A DNA stretch of 64,000 nt from Neorhizobium huautlense. Its GTDB lineage: Bacteria; Pseudomonadota; Alphaproteobacteria; Rhizobiales; Rhizobiaceae. The DNA lies in NCBI RefSeq assembly GCF_030811685.1, contig NZ_JAUSRF010000018.1, forward strand, positions 37,641-101,640, written 5' to 3'. Shown piece after piece: positions 50,774 through 58,410 of this stretch (positions are counted from its first letter, which is position 1; the number at the start of each line of letters is the position of its first letter). The translations under genes and the position numbers were made by a program. Below the pieces are notes generated by a model, which did no database searches, was not told where the DNA came from, and worked only from the letters and a program-made list of their open reading frames with translations.

Positions 50774-51068
50774 ATACAGGCCAACGGCAAGAGACGACAT
50801 CGAAGCAATCTTCGCCTATATGCTCGAAGCCAGCTAGAACTTTTCCATCGCCCAGCGATTGGTCGATCAGTTGATCGCGCGCTGCGAAAGCATCGGCAAC
50901 GCTCCTTCTGGTGGCGTCGCTCGTCCAGACCTCGGTGACGGCATTCGAATGGTTCCTTTCGAATGCCGTGCTGTCATCCCCTATCGCGTGGATGATACCA
51001 CGGTCGAGATCACCAACGTGTTCTATAAAGGTCGTGACTACGGCGCTATCATCACAAACAAGCCGTAG
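50754..51068 (+). pseudogene. ParE-type toxin interrupted by an in-frame TAG
   Basis: From ATG 50754 the frame reads a ParE start (MKRLPVEYRPTARDDIEAIFAYMLEAS), stops at TAG 50835-50837 (codon 28), then continues without further stops for 76 more codons in the same frame (NFSIAQRLVDQLIARCESIGNAPSGGVARPDLGDGIRMVPFECRAVIPYRVDDTTVEITNVFYKGRDYGAII). The full 104-residue protein would be a normal ParE/RelE toxin, ending in the usual I-T-N-V-F-Y-KGRD-Y motif. A single C-to-T change of CAG (Gln) explains the stop, so this looks like a recent inactivation, unless the codon is suppressed. Confidence 0.85.
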
Positions 51069-51142
51069 ATAACGCCCGTCGCCGCTTGCGGGCACCTCCC
51101 CCACTCTTTATAGACCGCGTGACTGACACGGAGGACGTTTAC

Positions 51143-52084
51143 GTGGTCTTCTTTCCCCATCGCCATCTGCTTGGCATCAAGGGCCTTACCGAACAGGACA
51201 TCACCATTCTTCTCGACAAGGCCGATGAGGCCGTGAAGATTTCCCGCCAGCGGGAAAAGAAGACGTCCACACTGCGCGGCCTGACCCAGATCAATCTCTT
51301 TTTCGAAGCCTCGACGCGGACCCAGTCCTCGTTCGAACTCGCCGGCAAACGCCTTGGCGCCGACGTGATGAACATGTCGGTCGGCAATTCGTCCGTCAAA
51401 AAGGGCGAAACGCTGATCGATACGGCGATGACGCTCAATGCCATGCGCCCCGACGTGCTGGTTTTGCGCCACTCGTCCGCCGGTGCGGCCGCGCTGCTTG
51501 CCCAGAAAGTCGCCTGCTCGGTCGTCAACGCCGGCGATGGCCAGCACGAACATCCGACACAGGCACTGCTCGACGCGCTGACCATCCGCCGCGCCAAGGG
51601 AAAACTGTCGCGTATCATCGTCGCCATTTGCGGCGATGTTCTGCATTCGCGTGTCGCCCGCTCGAATATTCTTCTGCTCAACGCCATGGGCGCCCGCGTT
51701 CGTGTCGTTGCGCCTTCGACGCTGCTGCCGTCGGGCATCGCCGACATGGGTGCGGAAGTTTTTCATTCGATGGAAGAAGGCCTCAAGGACGCCGACGTGG
51801 TCATGATGCTGCGCCTGCAGCGCGAGCGCATGGCCGGCGCCTTCGTCCCCTCCGTGCGCGAATATTTCCGCTTCTACGGCCTCGATGCCGAAAAGCTGAA
51901 AGCCGCCAAGGAAGATGCGCTCGTGATGCATCCGGGCCCGATGAACCGCGGCGTCGAAATTTCTTCCGACGTTGCCGATGGTCCGCAGAGCGTCATCGAA
52001 CAACAGGTGGAAATGGGCGTTGCCGTGCGCATGGCCGTGATGGAAACCCTGCTTCTTTCCCAGAACAACGGAGAACGCGCATGA
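51143..52084 (+). CDS. pyrB: Aspartate carbamoyltransferase catalytic subunit
   Basis: PyrB condenses carbamoyl phosphate and aspartate in pyrimidine synthesis. From GTG 51143 it has 313 residues: VVFFPHRHLLGIKGLTEQDI, the carbamoyl-phosphate site STRTQSSFELAGKRLG, HSSAGAAALLA, GDGQHEHPTQALLDA and HPGPMNRGVEIS. GGAGG 8 nt before the GTG decides the start over the longer open frame from 51086. No regulatory subunit gene (pyrI) is present; the adjoining pyrC-like gene overlaps by ATGA, a layout known from class A ATCases that need a dihydroorotase-like partner. Confidence 0.95.
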   Translation: MVFFPHRHLLGIKGLTEQDITILLDKADEAVKISRQREKKTSTLRGLTQINLFFEASTRTQSSFELAGKRLGADVMNMSVGNSSVKKGETLIDTAMTLNAMRPDVLVLRHSSAGAAALLAQKVACSVVNAGDGQHEHPTQALLDALTIRRAKGKLSRIIVAICGDVLHSRVARSNILLLNAMGARVRVVAPSTLLPSGIADMGAEVFHSMEEGLKDADVVMMLRLQRERMAGAFVPSVREYFRFYGLDAEKLKAAKEDALVMHPGPMNRGVEISSDVADGPQSVIEQQVEMGVAVRMAVMETLLLSQNNGERA

Positions 52085-53385
52085 CCGCCCCCGTTCTCGA
52101 CAAACCTCTTGTCATCGAAAACGTCCGCATCATCGATCCGTCGCGCAAGCTGGATGAAACCGGCACGATCATTGTCGGCACCGATGGCCGCATTCTCGCC
52201 GCCGGCGCCGATGCGCTGAACCAGGGCCGCCCGGAAGGCGCAACCGTGCGTGACGGCAAGGACCTTGTCGCCACCCCCGGCCTTGTTGATGCCCGCGTGC
52301 ATGTCGGCGAACCCGGCGCGGAACACCGCGAAACCATCGAATCCGCCAGCCGTGCAGCCGCCGCTGGCGGCGTAACCTCCTTCATCATGATGCCGGACAC
52401 CGATCCGGTCATCGACGATATCGCGCTGGTGGAGTTCGTTTTGAAGACGGCGCGCGACAACGCGATCGTCAACGTGCATCCCGCCGCCGCCCTCACCAAG
52501 GGCTTGCTTGGCAAGGAGATGACCGAACTCGGCCTTCTGACCCAGGCCGGCGCCGTCGCCTTTACCGATGGCCATCACGGCCTGTCGGACTCGCTGCTTC
52601 TGCGCCGCGCGCTCACCTATGCGCGCGAATTCGATGCGGTGATCTCGCTCGAAGCCCGTGAAAAATATCTCGGCAACGGCGTCATGAATGAAGGTCTGCT
52701 GGCAAGCTGGCTCGGCTTGTCCGGCGTGCCGAAGGAAGCCGAACTGATCCCGCTCGAGCGTGACCTGCGCATTGCCGGCCTGACGCGCGGCAAATATCAC
52801 GCCGCCCAAATCTCGGTGCCGGAATCGGCTGCCGCCATGCGGCTTGCCCGCGAGCGCGGCGCCAATGTCACCTGCGGAATGTCGATCAACAACCTGACGC
52901 TCAACGAAAACGACATCGGCGAATACCGCACCTTCTTCAAGCTGTGGCCGCCGCTGCGCACCGAAGACGACCGCATTTCCATGGTCGATGCTTTGGCCGA
53001 CGGCACGATCGATATCATCGTTTCCTCGCATGATCCGCAGGATGTCGATACCAAGCGCCTGCCGTTTGCCGATGCCGAAGATGGCGCGGTCGGTCTTGAA
53101 ACCATGCTGGCCGCAGCCCTTCGCCTGCACCATGCCGGACAGGTGCCGCTGATGCGCCTGATCGACGCCATGTCGACGCGGCCCGCGCAGATTTTTGGTC
53201 TCGACGCAGGCACGCTGAAGCCGGGCGCCAAGGCCGATATCACGCTGATCGATCTCGAAGAACCATGGCTGCTGTCGAAGGACATGCTGCTGTCGCGTTC
53301 GAAGAATACACCGTTCGATGATGCCCGTTTCAGCGGCCGGGTGGTTGCCACCTATGTTAACGGTCGCTGCGTGCATGCGCTTTAA
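52081..53385 (+). CDS. pyrC: Dihydroorotase-like protein, probably inactive (PyrC')
   Basis: The 434-residue protein has the whole type I dihydroorotase fold (IENVRIIDPSRKLDETGTI, DLVATPGLVDAR..., RLIDAMSTRPAQIFGLDAGTLKPGAKADITLIDLEEPW) but lacks the metal site. The usual D-x-H-x-H-x-R motif reads D70-A-R72-V-H74-V-G76, the later His-Val-Ser-Thr is Q243-I-S-V, the PHH motif is I-N270-N271, and the catalytic Asp-His-Ala-Pro-His reads S316-H-D-P-Q320. In Pseudomonas such a PyrC' is catalytically dead but needed to assemble ATCase with PyrB; this is the likely role, and an active DHOase should be coded elsewhere. It overlaps pyrB by four bases. Confidence 0.9.
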   Translation: MTAPVLDKPLVIENVRIIDPSRKLDETGTIIVGTDGRILAAGADALNQGRPEGATVRDGKDLVATPGLVDARVHVGEPGAEHRETIESASRAAAAGGVTSFIMMPDTDPVIDDIALVEFVLKTARDNAIVNVHPAAALTKGLLGKEMTELGLLTQAGAVAFTDGHHGLSDSLLLRRALTYAREFDAVISLEAREKYLGNGVMNEGLLASWLGLSGVPKEAELIPLERDLRIAGLTRGKYHAAQISVPESAAAMRLARERGANVTCGMSINNLTLNENDIGEYRTFFKLWPPLRTEDDRISMVDALADGTIDIIVSSHDPQDVDTKRLPFADAEDGAVGLETMLAAALRLHHAGQVPLMRLIDAMSTRPAQIFGLDAGTLKPGAKADITLIDLEEPWLLSKDMLLSRSKNTPFDDARFSGRVVATYVNGRCVHAL

Positions 53386-53397
53386 GGGAGACGAGGC

Positions 53398-54015
53398 GTG
53401 AGCGAACTCTTCAACTGGCAGATTACCTGGAGCGTCGCACTCGGCGCGCTTATCTTCGGCTACCTGCTCGGCTCCATTCCCTTCGGCCTGCTTCTGACAC
53501 GCGCCGCCGGTCTTGGTGATATCCGCTCGATCGGATCGGGCAATATCGGCGCCACCAACGTGCTGCGCACCGGCAACAAGAAGCTTGCCGCCGCAACGCT
53601 GCTGCTCGATGCCCTGAAGGCGACGGCCGCCGCCGTCATCGCCTACGCCTTCTTCGGCAAGGATGCCGGCACGCTGGCCGGTTTTGCAGCCTTTCTGGGC
53701 CATCTCTACCCGGTCTGGCTCGGTTTCAAGGGCGGCAAGGGTGTCGCGACTTATATCGGCACGCTGCTCGGCGTCGCCCCATGGATGGTTCTGGTGTTTG
53801 CCGCCGTCTGGCTGTCGATGGTGAAGATTACCAAATATTCCTCGCTATCCGCTCTGGTTGCAACACTTGTCATTCCGGTTGTGTTGTGGTTCATAAATGA
53901 ACCAAGGATCGCGCTCGTCATGGCCATCATGACGGTGATCTCGTGGTGGAAACACGAGGCCAATATCAGGCGCCTGATCGCGGGCACGGAAAGCAGGATC
54001 GGCCAGAAGGGTTAG
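53398..54015 (+). CDS. plsY: Glycerol-3-phosphate acyltransferase PlsY
   Basis: PlsY acylates glycerol-3-phosphate from acyl-phosphate in the inner membrane, the first step of phospholipid synthesis. The 205-residue protein has five to six membrane spans and the three PlsY motifs: GSIPFGLLLTRAAGLGDIRSIGSGNIGATNVLRTGNK, GHLYPVWLGFKGGKGVATYIGTLLG and KITKYSSLSAL. GTG 53398 follows GGGAGACGAGGC. It is 12 bp downstream of the PyrC-like gene, with dprA immediately after, probably one operon. Confidence 0.95.
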   Translation: MSELFNWQITWSVALGALIFGYLLGSIPFGLLLTRAAGLGDIRSIGSGNIGATNVLRTGNKKLAAATLLLDALKATAAAVIAYAFFGKDAGTLAGFAAFLGHLYPVWLGFKGGKGVATYIGTLLGVAPWMVLVFAAVWLSMVKITKYSSLSALVATLVIPVVLWFINEPRIALVMAIMTVISWWKHEANIRRLIAGTESRIGQKG

Positions 54016-54032
54016 GCCGGCGAAAGGGAGAC

Positions 54033-55172
54033 ATGCCGGGGGGCAGCGCAGGACGAACGGGAATTGCGCTGACCGACCGCCAGAGACTGGCGTGGCTGCG
54101 GCTGATCCGCAGCGACAATGTCGGCCCCGCCACGTTTCGCGATCTCATCAATCATTTCGGCTCCGCCGAGGCCGCGATCGAAGCCCTGCCGGAACTTTCC
54201 CGCCGCGGCGGTGCCACCCGTTCCGTCCGCATCGCTTCACGCGATGAAGCGGAACGGGAACTGGAAGCGGCTTCCCGCTATGGCGCAGTTTTCATCGGAA
54301 TCGGCGAACCGGATTATCCGCCGGCGCTGCGCCAGATCGATGGCGCGCCGCCGCTGATCGCCGTCAAAGGCAATCTTTCGACCCTCACCAAACCATCCGT
54401 CGGTATCGTCGGCTCACGCAATGCCTCGATCAGCGGCGCCAAATTTGCGGCGATGATCGCGCGGGATGCCGGTCGCGCCGGTTATGTCGTCACCTCCGGG
54501 CTGGCACGCGGCATCGACACCGCTGCCCACCGCGCCAGCCTCGATACCGGCACGATTGCCGTGCTGGCCGGCGGCCTCGACCAACCCTACCCACCTGAAA
54601 ATCTCGGCCTGCTCGATGACATCACCGATGGCAACGGCCTCTCGGTCAGCGAAATGCCCTTTGGCTGGGAGCCGCGCGCCCGTGATTTTCCCCGCCGCAA
54701 CCGGTTGATTGCCGGCATTTCACTCGGCGTCGTGGTGGTGGAAGCGGCGGAGCGTTCGGGATCACTCATCACCGCACGCATGGCGGCGGATTTCGGACGG
54801 CTGGTCTTTGCCGTGCCCGGCTCACCGCTCGACCCGCGCTGCCACGGCACCAACGGTCTTTTGAAGGAAGGCGCTATCATCACCACCGGGCCGGACGATG
54901 TGCTGGCAGCCCTCGCTCCGCTCTCGCAGCTCGACCTGTTCTCACCGCCGATCATTGAGGAACCGACCAAGGACAGCAGCGACATGATGCCGCCGGATGA
55001 CGATGCACGCGGTATCATCGTCAATGCACTTGGGCCCACACCGGTCGAGGTGGACGACATCATCCGCCACACCGAACTGCCAGCCTCCACCGTCTATCTC
55101 ATCCTGCTGGAGCTTGATCTTGCCGGACGGCTGCACCGCCATTCGGGCGGCATGGTGTCGCTGGCCTACTGA
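54033..55172 (+). CDS. dprA: DNA-processing protein DprA
   Basis: DprA loads RecA on incoming single-stranded DNA during natural transformation; many non-competent bacteria also carry it. The 379-residue protein (from ATG 54033, with GGGAG upstream) has an N-terminal SAM-like part (LAWLRLIRSDNVGPATFRDLINHFGSAEAAIEAL), the Rossmann core (VGIVGSRNASISGAKFA, SGLARGIDTAAHRASLDTGTIAVLAGGLDQPYPPEN, GSLITARMAADFGRLVFAVPGSP) and a C-terminal winged helix (VEVDDIIRHTELPASTVYLILLELDLAGRLHRHSGGMVSL). It is the third gene of the PyrC'-plsY-dprA stretch. Confidence 0.93.
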   Translation: MPGGSAGRTGIALTDRQRLAWLRLIRSDNVGPATFRDLINHFGSAEAAIEALPELSRRGGATRSVRIASRDEAERELEAASRYGAVFIGIGEPDYPPALRQIDGAPPLIAVKGNLSTLTKPSVGIVGSRNASISGAKFAAMIARDAGRAGYVVTSGLARGIDTAAHRASLDTGTIAVLAGGLDQPYPPENLGLLDDITDGNGLSVSEMPFGWEPRARDFPRRNRLIAGISLGVVVVEAAERSGSLITARMAADFGRLVFAVPGSPLDPRCHGTNGLLKEGAIITTGPDDVLAALAPLSQLDLFSPPIIEEPTKDSSDMMPPDDDARGIIVNALGPTPVEVDDIIRHTELPASTVYLILLELDLAGRLHRHSGGMVSLAY

Positions 55173-55215
55173 CATCGGCGTCTGGCCGATCTGTGCCAAA
55201 AATGGTTCTGAATAA

Positions 55216-55437
55216 TCAGGGTCGCTGCTCCAACCCGTTCGGTTTGGTCGACGACAGCGGACGCCGTCCCGCCTGCAGATCTCCCGCCTCCACATAGGCC
55301 ATCTCGATCAGGTAACAGAGCATGTCGGCCCCTTCCACTTGCGCAACATGACGCAACTGTCCCAGCATCTCGTGGATATAGGCGATGTTCTGCCGCGTCT
55401 CATCTCTGCCACCGGCATGTCCAAATCCCGAGATCAT
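55216..55437 (-). CDS. Small rhizobial conserved hypothetical protein
   Basis: The 73-residue product starts MISGFGHAGGRDETRQNIAYIHEMLGQLRHVAQVEGADMLCYLIEMAYVEAGDLQAGRRPL; it is one long helix-rich segment and carries no named domain. I recall this pattern (RQNIAYIHEMLGQLR...MLCYLIEMAY) as a short rhizobial family of unknown function. The strong AGGGGGT box 3 nt before ATG 55437 decides the start over the longer frame from 55473. It is convergent with dprA and divergent from topA. Confidence 0.7.
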   Translation of the reverse strand: MISGFGHAGGRDETRQNIAYIHEMLGQLRHVAQVEGADMLCYLIEMAYVEAGDLQAGRRPLSSTKPNGLEQRP

Positions 55438-55695
55438 TCTACCCCCTACCAACGAGCGGAAAATCGCGGCCAAACGGCCGGTTCAACACCACGTTTCATC
55501 AGGAATAGCGCATTTATTTAAAATTGCACTCAACGCGAGATATCGCATAGGTTGAATTGCGTTGAGCAAGCTAATTTGGCCGTGCCCTCTTGACCCCGAA
55601 GCAAACGCCCTCCATGTCGGGAGGTCAGATTTCCGGCCCTGCCGCAACAATACCGCGGTTTTTATGTGGCCTGCCTCGTTCCAGAGAAAAGCAGA

Positions 55696-58410
55696 ATGAA
55701 AGTTGTCGTCGTAGAATCCCCCGGGAAAATTAAGAGCATCAACAAGTATCTCGGCGCGGGCTACAAGGTTCTGGCGTCCTTCGGGCATGTGCGGGATCTG
55801 CCGGCCAAGGACGGATCGGTGTTGCCCGATCAGGATTTCGAAATGTCCTGGGAAGTCGATGCCCAGTCCCAGAAGCGTATCAAGGATATCGCCGATGCCG
55901 TGAAAAGCTCGGATGGCCTCATTCTCGCGACCGACCCGGATCGCGAAGGTGAAGCCATTTCCTGGCACGTTCTCGACGTGTTGAAGAAGAAGCGTGTGCT
56001 CGGCGACAAGCCGGTGGAGCGCGTCGTCTTCAACGCCATCACCAAAAAGGCCGTGCTCGACGCGATTGCCAATCCGCGCGATATCGACGTGCCGCTGGTC
56101 GATGCCTATTTGGCCCGCCGCGCGCTGGATTATCTCGTGGGCTTCAACCTGTCGCCGGTCCTGTGGCGCAAGCTGCCGGGTGCGCGTTCCGCCGGCCGCG
56201 TGCAGTCCGTGGCGCTGCGCCTCGTCTGCGACCGCGAAAACGAGATCGAACGTTTCGTTTCGGAAGAATACTGGAACCTCTCGGCCCTGCTGAAGACGCC
56301 GCGTGGTGACGAGTTCGAAGCGAAGCTCACGGCTGCCGATGGCAAGCGTCTACCGCCGCGTGGCATCAAGAACGGTGAGGAAGCCGGCCGCCTGAAATCG
56401 CTACTGGATGGTGCCGCCTATACGGTCGATACCGTCGAGGCAAAGCCCGTCAAGCGCAATCCCGGCCCTCCCTTCACCACATCGACATTGCAGCAGGCCG
56501 CCTCCTCCAATCTCGGCTTTAATGCCTCGCGCACCATGCAGGTGGCGCAGAAGCTTTATGAAGGTGTCGATATCGGCGGCGAGACCGTCGGCCTGATCAC
56601 CTATATGCGTACCGACGGCGTGCAGATGGCTCCGGAAGCGATCGACGCCGCCCGCGACGCGATTGTCGGCCAGTTCGGTCAGCGTTACCTGCCGGAAAAG
56701 GCGCGTCATTATTCCACCAAGGCGAAAAACGCCCAGGAAGCGCACGAAGCCATCCGACCGACCGATTTCAACCGCTCGCCCGACAAGGTGCGCCAGTATC
56801 TCGATGGCGACCAGCTGCGCCTTTATGATCTGATCTGGAAGCGCGGCATTGCCAGCCAGATGGCGTCGGCCGAAATCGAACGCACCACGGTCGAAATCAT
56901 CGCCGACAACAATGGCCAGAAGGCCGGCCTGCGTGCTGTCGGTTCTGTCGTCCGTTTCGACGGCTTCCTTGGCGCCTACATGGACCAGAAGGAAGAAGGC
57001 GAAAAAAGCGATGATGACGACGACGATGGTCGTCTGCCGCAGATCAATGCCAGCGAGAAGCTCGACAAAAACAAGGTCAACTCGACCCAGCATTTCACCG
57101 AGCCGCCGCCGCGTTATTCGGAAGCCTCGCTGATCAAGAAGATGGAAGAACTCGGCATCGGCCGTCCTTCCACCTATGCCGCGACGCTGAAGACACTGTC
57201 CGACCGCGAATATATCGTCATCGACAAGCGCAAGCTGATCCCGCATTCCAAGGGCCGGCTGGTGACGGCCTTCCTCGAAAGCTTCTTCACGAAGTATGTG
57301 GAATACGATTTCACCGCTGACCTCGAAGAAAAGCTCGACCGGATTTCCGCCGGTGAACTCGACTGGAAGCAGGTTCTGCGCGATTTCTGGACGGATTTCT
57401 TTGCCCAGATCGAAGACACCAAGGAACTGCGCGTCACCAACGTTCTCGACGCGCTGAACGAGACGCTGGCGCCGCTGGTCTTCCCGACCCGCGAAGACGG
57501 CTCTGATCCGCGCATCTGCCAGGTCTGCGGCACCGGCAACCTGTCGCTCAAGCTCGGAAAATACGGCGCCTTCGTCGGCTGCTCGAACTATCCGGAATGC
57601 AATTTCACCCGCCAGCTGTCGTCGGATGGCAATGAAGCGGATGCATCCGGTCTCAACGAGCCGAAGGCGCTGGGCGCCGATCCGATGACTGGCGAGGAAC
57701 TGACACTGCGTTCGGGCCGTTTCGGACCCTATATCCAGCGTGGTGAAGGCAAGGAAGCCAAGCGCTCGTCGCTGCCCAAGGGCTGGAAGCCGGAAGACAT
57801 CGACCACGAAAAGGCACTGGCACTGATCAACCTGCCGCGCGATGTCGGCCAGCACCCGGAAAGCGGCAAGATGATTTCTGCAGGCCTTGGCCGTTATGGT
57901 CCCTTCCTGCTGCATGATGGCGGTTACGCCAATCTGGAAAGCATCGAGGACGTGTTTTCCATTGGCCTCAACCGCGCCGTCACCGTGATTGCCGAAAAGG
58001 CAGCGAAGGGTCCGGGCGGTCGCGGCCGCGGTACCCCGGCAGCGCTGAAGGAACTCGGCGAACATCCAGATGGCGGCCCGATCACCGTGCGTGACGGCAA
58101 ATATGGCCCCTATGTCAACTGGGCCAAGGTGAACGCCACCCTGCCGAAGGGCAAGGATCCGCAGGCAGTAACGCTTGAAGAAGCGCTTGCCCTGATCGTT
58201 GAAAAGGGCGGCAAGACGCCGGTCAAGGGCAAGGCCAAAAAGGCACCAGCAAAGGCCAAGGCACCGGCGAAAGCCAAGGCGCCTGCAAAGGCCAAGGCTG
58301 CCGCCAAGACGGCTGACGGCGAGACCAAGAAGGCCGCACCGAAAAAGGCGGCCGCGAAAAAAGCTCCGGCAAAAACTGCCGCAACCAAGGCAAAGAAGAC
58401 GATCACGTGA
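55696..58410 (+). CDS. topA: DNA topoisomerase I
   Basis: TopA relaxes negative supercoils by single-strand passage. The 904-residue protein (MKVVVVESPGKIKSINKYLG from ATG 55696) has the TOPRIM domain (KVVVVESP, ATDPDREGEAISWH), the catalytic Y303 in LITYMRTDGVQM, and the GRPSTYAATLKTLSDREY region. After one C-terminal zinc ribbon (CQVCGTGNLSLKLGKYGAFVGCSNYPECNF) come repeated Gly/Lys-rich segments and a Lys/Ala tail (about residues 845-904) likely to bind DNA or RNA polymerase. rnr overlaps its stop by GTGA. Confidence 0.97.
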   Translation: MKVVVVESPGKIKSINKYLGAGYKVLASFGHVRDLPAKDGSVLPDQDFEMSWEVDAQSQKRIKDIADAVKSSDGLILATDPDREGEAISWHVLDVLKKKRVLGDKPVERVVFNAITKKAVLDAIANPRDIDVPLVDAYLARRALDYLVGFNLSPVLWRKLPGARSAGRVQSVALRLVCDRENEIERFVSEEYWNLSALLKTPRGDEFEAKLTAADGKRLPPRGIKNGEEAGRLKSLLDGAAYTVDTVEAKPVKRNPGPPFTTSTLQQAASSNLGFNASRTMQVAQKLYEGVDIGGETVGLITYMRTDGVQMAPEAIDAARDAIVGQFGQRYLPEKARHYSTKAKNAQEAHEAIRPTDFNRSPDKVRQYLDGDQLRLYDLIWKRGIASQMASAEIERTTVEIIADNNGQKAGLRAVGSVVRFDGFLGAYMDQKEEGEKSDDDDDDGRLPQINASEKLDKNKVNSTQHFTEPPPRYSEASLIKKMEELGIGRPSTYAATLKTLSDREYIVIDKRKLIPHSKGRLVTAFLESFFTKYVEYDFTADLEEKLDRISAGELDWKQVLRDFWTDFFAQIEDTKELRVTNVLDALNETLAPLVFPTREDGSDPRICQVCGTGNLSLKLGKYGAFVGCSNYPECNFTRQLSSDGNEADASGLNEPKALGADPMTGEELTLRSGRFGPYIQRGEGKEAKRSSLPKGWKPEDIDHEKALALINLPRDVGQHPESGKMISAGLGRYGPFLLHDGGYANLESIEDVFSIGLNRAVTVIAEKAAKGPGGRGRGTPAALKELGEHPDGGPITVRDGKYGPYVNWAKVNATLPKGKDPQAVTLEEALALIVEKGGKTPVKGKAKKAPAKAKAPAKAKAPAKAKAAAKTADGETKKAAPKKAAAKKAPAKTAATKAKKTIT

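Noticed and set aside
51086..51142. N-terminal extension of PyrB
   Set aside because: GTG 51143 has the only good ribosome site and gives the family start.
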